Below are positions 45,661 through 56,922 of a stretch of 64,000 nucleotides of DNA, in pieces; within the stretch, counting starts at the first letter, position 1, and each line of letters starts with the position of its first letter. This DNA comes from Umbelopsis ramanniana AG (lineage: Eukaryota; Mucoromycota; Umbelopsidomycetes; Umbelopsidales; Umbelopsidaceae). A model generated the notes under the pieces. That model was not told where the DNA came from. It did not search any database and saw only the letters and a program-made list of their open reading frames with translations. The stretch covers positions 1-64,000 of the forward strand of contig NW_026252111.1 in the NCBI RefSeq assembly GCF_025399195.1, given 5' to 3'. A program made the translations under genes and the position numbers.

Positions 45661-48600
45661 ATGAGCCTGAACTCAACAACCACAAGTCGAAAAGAAGACT
45701 TTTCTCTGTACCAGCAGGATTGCCCTGTTTGTCCACCTTGCTTTAATTGTCACCTACCGCAAGATCAATGCGTCAACGGAGGCTCTTGCGAGGATTCGGG
45801 ATTATGTAGCTGTCCAGCTGGCTGGGGTAAGTAGCTGTAACGCTCTATGACTGAATTGCGGTGTATTCCAATGAGATACAAACCCAACGGTCTATGAATT
45901 TTTATCTTCGCTAATGACTCAATCCATGCAAATTATGGCTTAATATAGGTAGCCAAGATTGCTCTGAGCCTCTATGTGGCTCCTTAGGAGCACCAGAAAG
46001 ACAACCGCGGCAGGGAGATAGATGCGATTGTGATCCAGGGTAAGGTTCTTGCGCACACACCATACCGTGCGCTTTCATTTCATACTCAATTATGTGTCCG
46101 CCAGTTGGGGAGGCGTCAATTGCAACGTATGTCTTGCGAATAACTCTTGTACGGGGATAAAAGGCGACAATGCAACCTGTATAACCACTGGAATTGGTCT
46201 CAAGAATATGAATGCCTGGTGTGACACCACAAGTAAGAATGGTTCTTCTATCTTGCCATCCAACTATCTATGTTCGTCTGAATAACGTTTTGTTATATCA
46301 GATATCCCTTGGATCGACAATACACATGTGTCTCTGCAGTGTGAATGGGAGAAGAACGAATGTGTTTTTCAATTCTGGAAGGATGCGGAGGAACAGTTTT
46401 ACTGTCATTTAACGGAATGCGAGCAAGAAAGTAAGTATTGTCTGACATGACTGAGGTGGGTATTGTTCTTTCTAACTTTGACAACGTCCGCGAGCAGCAA
46501 CTGGAGAACTGGATGTCCATGGCTCTTGCTCAAAGGCTTCATGTGGCTGTTTAAAAAATGCCTGGATGTGTGGAGGCGAAATCGGTAAGCCGTACGAGTC
46601 GAAATGATACCATGGCATCGAATCTAACATGTATGCCATAGATATGTCTGAACTTGTAAAAAATGTCAAGGGTCCATCAGAGTGGTACTGCAAGAATGGT
46701 CAAGATTGTTGGTATAACGGTGAGGCATTGGACCTGATAAGGCTAGTCAACCTGATGTTTGTTTACTGGTATACCCAAATTGACACTGGCTTCTAGAATA
46801 CTCGACTCTGAAAGATGTCTTCCCCGATAACATTGGACTGAGTTGCCAAGTTGGCGAATGTGCTAATGAGCAAGATTATTTGGATGTTCAACCGATCGTA
46901 CGTTATGACTTCTTTCTCGTAATGGGTCAATTTGACTCTATCTCATTTTCGTCTCGCAGAAAAAACACTTTTCTCGGCTGACTGAGCTATATATCGTACT
47001 CGTAATGATATTTTTCGTTGGTCTAATCTGGATATTGACAAGAATGACCATGCGAAGGCAGCAAAAGATATTTGGTGATGGATCCATCCGCCTTAATGAC
47101 GACGACGACACCACCTATTTTGAAGATGAAGTAAAGCTTTCCCAGATCACGTTCGACGATGTGTCTTACAACGTCAGTAAGTTTGGAGTTTCTTTTTTTT
47201 GTGTGTGTGTGTGTGTTGAGTACCAGCTCGTTGTAAAGGTATTCATTGTACTTGTTGCAGATGGAAAGAGAATTTTAAGTTCGGTTACTGGATATTTGGA
47301 GCCTGGCAACCTACTTGCTATAATGGGCCCTTCTGGAGCTGGCAAATCTAGTCTACTGGTCAGTACCATATTTCATTCAAGCTTTATAGAGGTGATGGCT
47401 AACATATACTTTGTAGGATATTCTGGCGAGAAAACCCAAGCGAGGTGTTATCAGTGGACGAATTTTGATCAACGGAGAAGTTCCCACCCGCAAGCAATTC
47501 AAGCGCATTTCTAGCTATGTCGATCAAGAGGACACTCTCATCGGAACGCTGACAGTTCGGGAAACCTTGATGTACTCGGCATTACTTCGCCTTCCACGTA
47601 ACGTTCCTCTTGCCATAAAGCAAAAGCGTGTTGAAGATACTATCAACGAACTTGGCCTTACGCACGTCGCAGATTCATACATCGGTGTACCTGGACAACG
47701 CTCGCTCTCCGGTGGCGAGAAGAGAAGAGTCAGTATTGGCAAAGAACTGGTCACTAGTCCAAGTATACTGTTCTTGGACGAGCCAACATCGGGACTGGAT
47801 GCTTACAACGCCAGCGTCGTCATGGAATGTTTACTTCGCTTAGCGAGAAATTCTAAGCGAACCATCATCACCACGATTCACCAGGTAAGGCTAAACATCA
47901 GTATGAAGTTAGGTTTTTTCGAGTAGCTTGGATGTGAACCTCATTTCTATCCCCTCTAGCCACGTTCAAATATTTTTAAAATGTTTGATGCATTATTACT
48001 TCTGGCGAACGGAAATACTGTTTACTTTGGTCCAGCCAAAACTGCTTCGCAATATTTCGTCAGCATCGGATATCCTATACCTCCGGATTACAATATTGCT
48101 GATTATCTAAGTAAGCTTATTACAGCCATGATGATCCCTGTGATAGGGAGTTTCGCTTTCTAAACGCTCATCTTTGTGTGATATCTAGTTGATCTCACCA
48201 TGAATAAGCCAGCACCAAACAGTGCACCGCCACCACAACAGCAAAGTCGCTTCTCAAGAAGCATACCCTTCCTAAAGCGACGTGCTGCAAGTTCAGCCTC
48301 CATCGCCAGCACGCGTTCTCTAGCGGATTTACAACCCATTCATGCAGAAGATACCACCAGCGACGATACTGATGGCATCATCTCTGACACTGTACAAAGA
48401 ATGACTCAAGGCAGCTCCTCCTTTGCAGGCGATTTGGACCTTCTTTCTGACTCCAATCATTTGTACACTTTACTTGAGTCTTATAAGAACTCTAGACTAG
48501 CCGGGTCGATTCGGACGCACATTGAGAGCGAAAACGCTTCCGCTGATACCGATAACACCAGATTGCAACCTTATTCTTTGCTCATGACCTACTATGCCGA

Positions 48601-49734
48601 AAACGCGCCATCAATATCTTTACGCCGCTATTTCCATGAACTGGTATGGACCTGGTAGATTACACCTTGCGCCCAACACGATTTTTACTCATTACTAATT
48701 TCTTTTGGTACTAGTCTCTCCTGTCATCAAGAACGTTCTTGAACCTCTACCGTAATCCTTTCCTATTTCTCGCCCACATCACCATCGCCATCATTTTGGG
48801 TATCCTTCTTGGTTCCCTGTTTTGGCAGGTAGATGTTGATCTCTCGGGTGTCCAAAATCGGTTGGGTGTGCTGTTCTTCATGTGTGCACTTTTGGGCTTC
48901 GCAAGTACCTCAGCTTTGGATATGTTTAGTAAGGAGCGAGTGCTGTTTATGCGAGAGCGAGAAAATGGCTATTACAGCCCGGCAAGCTATTTCTCAGCCA
49001 AGGTAGGGTATTTTTTTAGAGTCATTTCTGGGAGATTGAATTCATTTATTGATGCAAGCTTTATATAGGTTCTCTTTGACATTATACCCTTGCGAATCCT
49101 ACCACCTCTGGCCATGGGATCTGTCAGTTACTACATGATAGGGTTGAACTCGAACGTGTATGTGTTTCTCAAGTTTTTGATGGTCCTGGTGCTGTTCAAC
49201 TTGGTGGCTGCAGCGGTTTGTTTGTGTTTTGCAACGGGTTTCAAAAATGTCGCTACGGCCAACTTGTTGGCAAATCTTACCATTTTGTTCTCCATGCTGT
49301 TTGGTGGATTTTTACTCAACAAAGGTATGGCATCATTTTTCTTTTGGGTTGGTAGTGACGCATGATTTCCTTTGTCACTAAACTAGGGCTTTTCCAGACC
49401 ACATTCCTCCTGTGCTTAGGTAAGACTTTGAACGATTGCCTCCACAAGCATGACTGGCGTTTGTTAATCAAGCCATTTTATTTTCAGTTGGTTACAGCAC
49501 CTTAGTTTTTTCAATTACGGATACGAAGCATTGATCGTAAACGAGCTGAAGGATATAACCTTGGTAGACAAGTCCATCGCAGACATCCAAATACCTGGCC
49601 CTATCATTTTGAGTCGGTTTGGTTTTGATGGTCAGGCATTCTGGAAAGATGTCGTCTACCTCTCTATTTATTTGGTGGTGACTATGACAACTGCCTTTGC
49701 CTTTCTTAAATTTTTGGTTAAGGAACGACGATAA
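45661..49734 (+). CDS. ABCG half-transporter with Cys-rich ectodomain (Adp1-like)
   Basis: An ABC transporter of the G subfamily, built like yeast Adp1: a long Cys-rich, EGF-like N-terminal region, one helix, an ATPase domain, then about six helices. The N-part carries regular cysteines (CPVCPPCFNCHLPQDQCVNG, LCSCPAGWG). The first helix is LYIVLVMIFFVGLIWILTRM. The ATPase has Walker A GPSGAGKSS, signature LSGGEKRRVSIG, Walker B ILFLDEPTSGLD and the H-loop TTIHQ. The transmembrane half follows (NLYRNPFLFLAHITIAIILG to the end KFLVKERR). Numerous exons. The ATG at 45661 gives no clear signal peptide although the Cys-rich part should be luminal, so a short upstream exon may be missing. Substrate unknown. 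Confidence 0.87.
47198..47216. repeat. GT dinucleotide microsatellite in an intron
   Basis: A short GT run within an intron of the ABC transporter gene. It is expected to vary in length between strains. Confidence 0.7.
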
Positions 49735-50344
49735 TTGCAACTGTAATGATTATATAGTAACAACAATGACATATTCTGCCATAATCTTCTGCAATCATGC
49801 GTTATATCTCATTGGGTTGCTTACTATTGACTTTTGCGTATAGCTTTGCTGCCAAAAACCTTTTTTCTCTTTCTTTGTCAGAGATGTGAATGTATTTATT
49901 TTGTTATATGCGCTTTGAACTGAAATGCGAACCACAATTAACTGTTTGCGAGAGAAAGTATATTTGAGAGCATGCTACCGTCCGAAACTTGATTGTTGAC
50001 CCTGTCCCTTAACTGTCGTAAAAAACTTTAAATGTTCATGTCACCAGCCTCAGTTCCTAATGGATCGATCCGGTGGAGCCAATGCTTACTGTAGGACACG
50101 ATTTTGCGGCTTGCAAAATGAATCTCACGAGCACATTCTAAGATTCTTGGAGTCAAATTCAAGAGCATTCGCTCAATAAGGGAAAATTTACGTATGAAGA
50201 CTGCAGATTCTCGGTTCCCTGAATTTGGCCAATAAGTTAAACTTCCTTCACCCCAATTCAGCCATCAAAATATTTCCAACTGCCGGTCCCCCCAGCCATT
50301 TTGTGTCACTTGAGTCTTCGCAAGATCCTCAATGCATAGACAAC
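49735..50344. other. Intergenic region
   Basis: 3' flank of the ABC transporter and promoter of PIG-A. No gene or RNA is seen. Confidence 0.5.
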
Positions 50345-52410
50345 ATGCCATATAACATTTGGTGAGCATTTCAGCATGATCCCCAGATTGAAGACTGCAT
50401 CATAAGACAATCCCCTTCTTGCTAGCATGGTATCGGATTTCTTTTATCCCAATGTCGGCGGAGTGGAATCCCATTTATACCAACTGTCCCAACGATTGAG
50501 TCAACGCGGCCACAAGGTAATATCACGCCTTCAAGGCTGAGCAGGGCAGTGGTCTTTGCACGCAGCACTAATTAATCATGAACGCCATCCAAAATAGGTC
50601 ATCATCGTCACCCATTCCTATGGTCAACGGACAGGTGTCAGGTACCTCACCAACGGACTCAAAGTGTACTATGTCCCTACCATGATCATCTATTCTTCAG
50701 CGACGTTTCCGAATTTATATGGATTCTTTCCTATATTCCGAAACATTGTCATTAGAGAGAATATTGATATAGTTCATGGCCACGGCGCGTTCTCATCGTT
50801 GTGTCACGAAGCGATTCTGCACGGTCGAACCATGGGCTTGAAAGCTTGTTTCACCGATCATTCCTTGTTCGGCTTTGCCGACGCCAGTAGTATTTTGACC
50901 AATAAGTTACTCAAGTTTACGCTGAGTGACATTGACCATGTCATTTGCGTATCCCATACAAGGTACCCGAAACGATCACCGATTTTGATCGGCTTGAACC
51001 TATGGCCGTGGTCTAATCCGCATTTCCCATTTTTAGCAAAGAGAATACAGTGTTACGTGCAGCACTCAGTCCTCGACATGTATCCGTTATACCCAATGCA
51101 GTGGTAGCATCTCAATTTTTACCAGATCCCACAGCAGCTGACCCTAATTTTAGTAAGTTTTGCTTTATTTTTAATGCAAGACGAGTGCTATTTTTTGAGC
51201 AGAACCCAAAAGGCAGGCTATTCGGAGAGAGTAGTAGATTACATATTGACGAACAATTTTTTTAGTCACCATCGTCGTCATCAGTCGACTTGTTTATCGT
51301 AAAGGCATGGATTTGTTGGTGGCAATTATTCCACGCATTTGTGCAATGCACCCAAAAGTGAAGTTTATAATAGGTATGTGGGCCAATCCAGACTTGCGAA
51401 GAAAGTGGCACAATTATGATGGGTTCCTCAACTTACGTTATCGATAGGTGGCGACGGACCGAAAAGAATCGATCTCGAACAGATGCGAGAGAAGCACCTT
51501 TTACATGATCGAGTTGAACTTATTGGATCTGTGCCGCACCATGACGTGCGAAATGTTTTAATTCAGGGCCATATATTCTTGAACACAAGTTTGACAGAGG
51601 CTTTCTGCATAGCCATCGTGGAGGCTGCTTGTGCTGGGCAAGGACTTTATTCTTTTTTTTCTCGCTTATCCGGTCCGAATACAGTAATTAATTTCTTACC
51701 TTACAGACTGTTAGTCGTGAGCACAAAAGTGGGCGGAGTTCCAGAAGTGCTTCCACGACATATGATCAACTACGCGAAACCTGAAGAAGATGGTAAGTAA
51801 GCCTCATCTATCACCTTAAACGACCACGGACGGTGGGCCTACGTAAAAAAGGTTGGGTTTTCGGACTTCACCACGCTAACCACCACATGACCTTGTCTGC
51901 CGTCAAATCTCAGATCTTGTCATTGCCGTATCCAAAGCCATACACATGATCCGATATGAAGTGGTCAAGCCAGCCACGTTTAACGATGAGCTCAAAGACA
52001 AGTACAGTTGGAAAAACGTTGCAGAGAGAACGGAAAAGGTTTGTGCCAAACACGTTTGAAAGGAAGGGATTGTTTGGTTAGCAAATGTTTTTGCCTGGTA
52101 ACTAAAGCACCGTCTTTTTTACATTTGCCCAATTTGGGGATGCTTCTAGGTATACGATCTCATCTCCATGACACAAAACTCGCCACTTATCGAAAGGCTG
52201 AGACGATATTATGGCTGTGGGCTTTATGCTGGCAAGATCTTCTGCATGGTGATAGCTCTGGATTATTTATTTTGGATATTCTTAGAAATTGTATTTCCTC
52301 GAGATACCATTGAGCGGGCTCAGCGTTTCCCATACAAGAAATATCAAACTTTCGAATATTCAAAACGTTGCGAGCTTTCAACCACGACTGACTCGAAAAA
52401 AGACATATGA
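50345..52410 (+). CDS. PIGA: PIG-A/Gpi3, catalytic subunit of GPI-GlcNAc transferase
   Basis: The first step of GPI-anchor synthesis: transfer of GlcNAc from UDP-GlcNAc to phosphatidylinositol on the ER surface. The opening is spliced: exon 1 (50345-50361) encodes only MPYNI and part of a Cys codon, and exon 2 starts at 50426, giving [20 protein letters not shown] as in all PIG-A proteins. Later blocks are [50 protein letters not shown] and GGDGPKR. The GT4 EX7E motif is in [16 protein letters not shown]-terminal helix ([19 protein letters not shown]) anchors it in the ER. The intron 51638-51706 has a GC-AG boundary (GCAAGG), needed to read [16 protein letters not shown]. Confidence 0.93.
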
Positions 52411-52654
52411 AATAAAAAAATAAAAATAAAAATTATATATCTCATTACACAAATGCAAGTCAGTTCGTACCAAAGATGGATTTTTCTGCCTCACCCCCTT
52501 CCAAAAAAGAGAGAGCGAAAATCAGGGTGTTTAGTCAAATGAGTGTGTGGTGGTGGTAACTACAGAAATAAAACAAACAGAATAGAGGGGGGGGGGATGG
52601 TATCGAGGGACATACTATACATTTAGGTCGTAAAGGAATACATATAATACAAGT

Positions 52655-53797
52655 TTATGAATGGTCATCTTCTTCGGAGCTATGAAGTCTTACAAGACCA
52701 CCTTTTTCTATTTCAACTTTCATCTTGTGTAGTCGTTCTTGAAGCGCTGTAATAGATTGCTGTCGTTTTCTTTTTGCAAAATCTTCGCCGGATTCGTCAT
52801 AGTCTTCGCTAGAACCGCCATCGTTGTCTTCACGCAAACTTCGCCGCTTACCGGGCCGCTTCATTTTTGGCTGCTGGTCAGCATGCGAAACCTTATTGGC
52901 AACATCTGCAGGTTCTTGGATGCTTTGTTGTGCATCTGTCACGAGTTGAACAAAACTTGCAAAATTAAAATATCCAGCGAATCTGCCGCTCATGGTAGAC
53001 CAGTGGTAGTTGTGCTCAAGATATAGAATCATTTCAGCTCGGATGTCCATCATGATTTCAAAATCTTTATGGTCTGTAGCATCCAATGCAATGGATTGTA
53101 TCAAAGCAGCAACATGCTTTGAAATGATATTCTTGAGATTTTTTATATAGTCAGATGAAGCGTTTTGATCATCCCATGAGTCGCACAACTTTTGCAGCGC
53201 GTCTAATTCAATAGACACATTAATGCATCCATCTGCATGTGCAGAATAGGCATACAGGCGATGAAACGGCGACATCCATCGGATTTCGTTCGCTCCAGTC
53301 GGTGGCGACGGGGATAAAATGGGTGATGGCGTTTGTGGAAGTGAATGATCGGGCGAATCTGGCTTATTGCATGGTGGTGGATTGGATAGGGGGTCTGAGG
53401 TGGTAGGCGAAAGATTCGGTGTATTGAGGCCGGACAAGTTATTTTGAGGAGTGGGTTTTTCTAACTTAGTCGGCGGTCTAACATCAACGGCAGCCTGCTT
53501 CACCGGTACCTTGGTGTGTGATCGTATCCGTGGTGGATTATCCATATTCCAGTTGTCGTTCGATTGTTGTTGAAAGTGAAAGACATCGTCAATGATTTGT
53601 GCTAACACTTCGTAATCTTCACAATGTCTTGGCTGTACATTTTGGCCGATACGAGTCCGTTCATGAGCAATCCAATCCTCTACAGTGATCAAATTATTTT
53701 GTATATTGTCACATAGCATCAACCTTCCATGAAAATCGCGCTGTAATATTATGCTGCCTCTGGCGGGAGTAGTCGGTCTAGACGTTTCAGATGACAT
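52655..53797 (-). CDS. Unrecognised 380-residue, probably nuclear protein
   Basis: A single-exon ORF with convincing coding character but no family recognised. The N-terminal 90 residues look folded (LQRDFHGRLMLCDNIQNNL, TVEDWIAHERTRIGQNVQ). A Pro/Ser-rich disordered stretch follows (about residues 95-165). A helical domain then covers about 175-300 (SIELDALQKLCDSWDDQ, ILYLEHNYHWSTMSGRFAGY). The tail has a bipartite-type nuclear signal (KMKRPGKRRSLRE), an acidic cluster and a terminal helix (ALQERLHKMKVEIEKGG) ending SSEEDDHS. It could be a chromatin or transcription factor. Convergent with PIG-A. The start MSSETSRPTTPARG is the first ATG. Confidence 0.75.
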   Translation of the reverse strand: MSSETSRPTTPARGSIILQRDFHGRLMLCDNIQNNLITVEDWIAHERTRIGQNVQPRHCEDYEVLAQIIDDVFHFQQQSNDNWNMDNPPRIRSHTKVPVKQAAVDVRPPTKLEKPTPQNNLSGLNTPNLSPTTSDPLSNPPPCNKPDSPDHSLPQTPSPILSPSPPTGANEIRWMSPFHRLYAYSAHADGCINVSIELDALQKLCDSWDDQNASSDYIKNLKNIISKHVAALIQSIALDATDHKDFEIMMDIRAEMILYLEHNYHWSTMSGRFAGYFNFASFVQLVTDAQQSIQEPADVANKVSHADQQPKMKRPGKRRSLREDNDGGSSEDYDESGEDFAKRKRQQSITALQERLHKMKVEIEKGGLVRLHSSEEDDHS

Positions 53798-54186
53798 AGC
53801 GGAAAATGTACAATGGAAATTTTGGCTGTTTAAATATTTAAAGAGGTTGATTGATCGAAAGGAAAATTAGGAAAATCGGGGGTTACAGTGAGCTTGAACC
53901 TTTCCTTGTGTGCGCAGTCCGGTTGGATGGTACTCAGCCACCAGTCAATTGAAGAATTTGCCTTTCTGGTCTGCCTCCTTCCCGTTTTGCTCATCCATTC
54001 GGAGGCACCCAAATCAGAAAAGGTTGTTATTCGTTGTCAGCAGCATTAGCAGTGCAAACCGTTGACCAACATTTTGACTTGATTCAATTTCGGGTCCCAA
54101 AACTAGTAAGCCTCTATTCATTGGCTGCTTTATTTACATAAGATACTACTACTATTCGGCCCATTTACACTGAGGATGGCTCGTCC
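53798..54186. other. Intergenic region
   Basis: Promoter of the 380-residue protein (-) and 3' flank of the small membrane-protein gene (-). No gene or RNA is seen. Confidence 0.5.
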
Positions 54187-54369
54187 TTAGCTCCTTGCTG
54201 TATTAGAAACAAGCTGAGCCGCTCCCAACCCTCTTGACGCCAAGGTCGTCATGATAATGCACGAGATGATGTAGCCTGAAAACTTGAAAAAAGCTTCCCT
54301 TGAATACTGTCGTTCTTCTTCTGGTGTGCGAAAGGATGCGTAGATTTTCCATAGATTAGGTAGCGCCAT
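54187..54369 (-). CDS. Small 60-residue single-helix membrane protein
   Basis: A short ORF in good start context (CCCAATGGCG on the minus strand). Residues 1-28 are soluble and charged (MALPNLWKIYASFRTPEEER). One hydrophobic helix follows at about 30-48 (FFKFSGYIISCIIMTTLASR), then a short tail ending NTARS. Size and layout resemble small mitochondrial inner- or outer-membrane subunits, but no family is recognised. It lies between two minus-strand genes with proper spacing. It may be a true microprotein or an exon of a larger gene. Confidence 0.45.
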   Translation of the reverse strand: MALPNLWKIYASFRTPEEERQYSREAFFKFSGYIISCIIMTTLASRGLGAAQLVSNTARS

Positions 54370-54495
54370 TGGGGTCGAATGGAAGGCCTGTCTGTCAGCG
54401 GTTCAAACGACCAAGACCCTATTTTGCCAGTCGCCGTTGAAAGAAAAACACCGTCACAGAAGTCCGAATGCATTGGCGCTCATTTAGGTAGGTGC

Positions 54496-55185
54496 TTAAC
54501 CCGTCAGCCCTAAAAGACGGCTTTGGCAGTGCGCTAAAGGTACGTCGTCCGATCCAATGATATCTTCATATTTAGGAGGATCCGGTGAATATCTTACATA
54601 TGCAGGTGGTGGTAGAGCGTGAATCGGAGATAGTGAGCTTGAGCGAATGTTCCACAATGGTAACGTTTGCCCAAAAGATCCATTACTCCGAGTTTCAGGG
54701 CCATCCAGTCCATCACCCTGATGGACAGTAGGTTCGGATTCAGGAGCTTCATCCACGTATTCCGATTCGGACGGTGGAGCTGCACCTTTGTTTGCCATAC
54801 GGGACTTGCGAATTCGTAGGCAAATCATTAATATAATCACGGTGGCAATAGGAACGCAGGCAATAAGCCATTTGAAGTTGGGATTGATGAACGGTCGATT
54901 TTCATAATCCACTAGCCGCTTATAGTGAGGTTGTGTCAATGGGACGTCTTTTACATCGCTTGTAGTCTGATCTGGCAAATACATCGAAAGTGATACCGTA
55001 GCACCTTTGTCTTTACTATTTCGGCAATGGTGGAGATGGCCGATCCGTTTGACACAGTGGTAAGAGGAAACGGTGGGTTGAAAAATGTTAAGATGAACCC
55101 CAGGTCCGTATTTATGTAATTCGGTTTCATTTTCGGCGAACCTGCAACATTGAAAATAAAAAGTCGAATGATACACGGCCAACAT
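54496..55185 (-). CDS. Single-pass membrane protein with PY motifs
   Basis: A 229-residue protein of unknown family, with no intron needed. The N-terminal part (about 90 residues) has several Cys and His residues and would be luminal or extracellular. It opens MLAVYHSTFYFQCCRF, only a weak signal peptide. A single helix (WLIACVPIATVIILMICLRI) is followed by basic residues. The cytosolic tail carries two PY motifs close together, PPAY and PPKY in the region ALPPPAYVRYSPDPPKYEDI. PY motifs bind WW domains of Rsp5/Nedd4 ubiquitin ligases, so this may be an Rsp5 adaptor or a regulated membrane cargo. The stop lies 110 bp downstream of the thioesterase gene's stop region on the same strand. Confidence 0.65.
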   Translation of the reverse strand: MLAVYHSTFYFQCCRFAENETELHKYGPGVHLNIFQPTVSSYHCVKRIGHLHHCRNSKDKGATVSLSMYLPDQTTSDVKDVPLTQPHYKRLVDYENRPFINPNFKWLIACVPIATVIILMICLRIRKSRMANKGAAPPSESEYVDEAPESEPTVHQGDGLDGPETRSNGSFGQTLPLWNIRSSSLSPIHALPPPAYVRYSPDPPKYEDIIGSDDVPLAHCQSRLLGLTG

Positions 55186-55295
55186 ATGCTCAGTTGTGAA
55201 TAATTTTATTGTCCTCTAGACTGTATTACACCATCTACTACTCTCAGGAAATCAAGGTATCCAGTTGCAATGAACTTCTCCTCAATCATTGAATT

Positions 55296-56396
55296 TTAAA
55301 CAGAAGGCAAAACCTTCTTCAAGAAGTTGGCAACATCTGCAATTTCCTCGTCGCTGGCAGTATGCACAACGCCAGGATAACTGTGAAAGTCAACATTGTA
55401 GCCCTTGGCTTTAAGTGCAGCAGCTGATTGTGATCCATATGCGAACTGCACAACCGGATCGATGTCACCGTGTCCCATAAAAATAGGGGTCTTCTTGTTA
55501 GCATCGCTGGCCATCTAGTAGACGGTTAGTTCTTTAGTTGCATGCAACTGTCACATAAAGCGGAGGACTAACCGCGGATATCTTTGAGTGCAAAGGAAGC
55601 CATCCACTCAAACCGATGATGCCAGCAAACTGCCAGAATAAAAATAACCCATTAAAACATGCATCATTTGGTAAGGTTGCATACAGGTTATCTTTTTCCT
55701 TACTTTGTATTCTGATGTAAGTCCGGTCAGCAAAGACATTGCAGATCCTATCGATTCGATGGTGCATTAGGACCTTTAAAAACGCTAGCGATGGATAGAC
55801 TAGTTTCATTTGTTTACCTTGAGAAAAGCCTCCAAGGACAATTCGGTTCGATGGAGTTCCACTATCCACTTCGCTACGAATAAGCTGATTGACTGTATGA
55901 CGGTGGTCCGACCGCAAATGTGTGTCAGATACCTCATAACGTCAGAGCCGAATTTTTCTCCTTAAAGCCAGATACACCTTTCCTGCTCTTCTACCCTCGT
56001 GCTCAATTATATCTCATCCGAAGAAACGATGATCACATACCTGTGCTTACGGTACTCAACATGCCTTTTTCGTCTTCGACCATTTTCTCACTGAAAGTCA
56101 ACCCAGTCAGATCGAACCATCCAGGCATACGATATCCTCCATTTAGAGTGATGGGAATATTGGGTCTGATGGAAACAAACGAAGGTTGTTAGACTCCTGC
56201 TTCTGTGATATAAATTATGAGCAATAGATACTTGCGCATTTGGAAGCACCCATTTGATGTTGGGGAATTGCGTGGCCAAATGCTCGGCCATGAAGGACCA
56301 TCCCGCTCCACTGTCTCCAAGACCATGAAGCCAAATGACAGTGCCTGTATGTGCTGCCTTTGGTTGGATCAAAACTGACTTGAGTGACGCTGCCAT
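55296..56396 (-). CDS. APT1: Acyl-protein thioesterase 1
   Basis: An alpha/beta-hydrolase that removes palmitate from proteins and also acts on lysophospholipids. The N-terminus reads VIWLHGLGDSGAGWSFMAEH. The active Ser sits in GGFSQG, the Asp in MGHGDIDPVV and the His in YPGVVHTAS. NGGYRMPGWFDLTGL is the family's substrate-side block. About five exons; the ORF ends VLPSV at 55296. The start MAASLKSVLIQPKAAH at 56396 fits relatives. Expected size is about 225-230 residues. It is cytosolic with no signal peptide. Confidence 0.92.
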
Positions 56397-56922
56397 GTTG
56401 TTGATTGTAGGCCGTAGGAGAGCTGATCTTCGCGGATTAATTTATCCGATTTGAACGTCACAAATTGGTTGAACATTGATGGACCTTGTACCATCGGCGT
56501 TAAATCAACCGTATTCCCTCGAAAATGCTAGAAAATGATACTTGATTCAGGTCAAAGGAACCCATTCATAGTTTCATGTAGAGACTTCACAATCTGCCCA
56601 TGTACTTCATTTGTCAGTATGGAATTTCCATTAATGCTTCCATACCTTGGCAATTGTGTTCTAACAGCAAGGTAGCATACTCATAGAACGAAAATCAAAC
56701 AAAATATTATGTAATCCATGCGTCTTTTCATAATCCTGCGTAGTTCCCAACAATACCTTTGTTCTGGAAGAGAGGTGGTGGGCAAATGGTTCTACCGATG
56801 ACGTTTCACGGCAATCGAACCGCCGCTGATTTAACGGATGATAAATTATGCGTTAGCCGCCACATTGGATCAATATAAATACTAAACACCCTCTCCATGA
56901 ATTGAACGGCATAGTAAACGCA
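56397..56922. other. Divergent promoter region
   Basis: Promoter of the thioesterase (-) and the NmrA-like gene (+). No gene is seen. A tRNA-like B-box on the minus strand near 56808-56822 was rejected because no cloverleaf forms. Confidence 0.5.

Noticed and set aside
56790-56860. A GGTTCGATTGCC B-box-like match on the minus strand.
   Set aside because: There is no matching A-box or acceptor stem upstream; the local hairpin has a 9-base loop.
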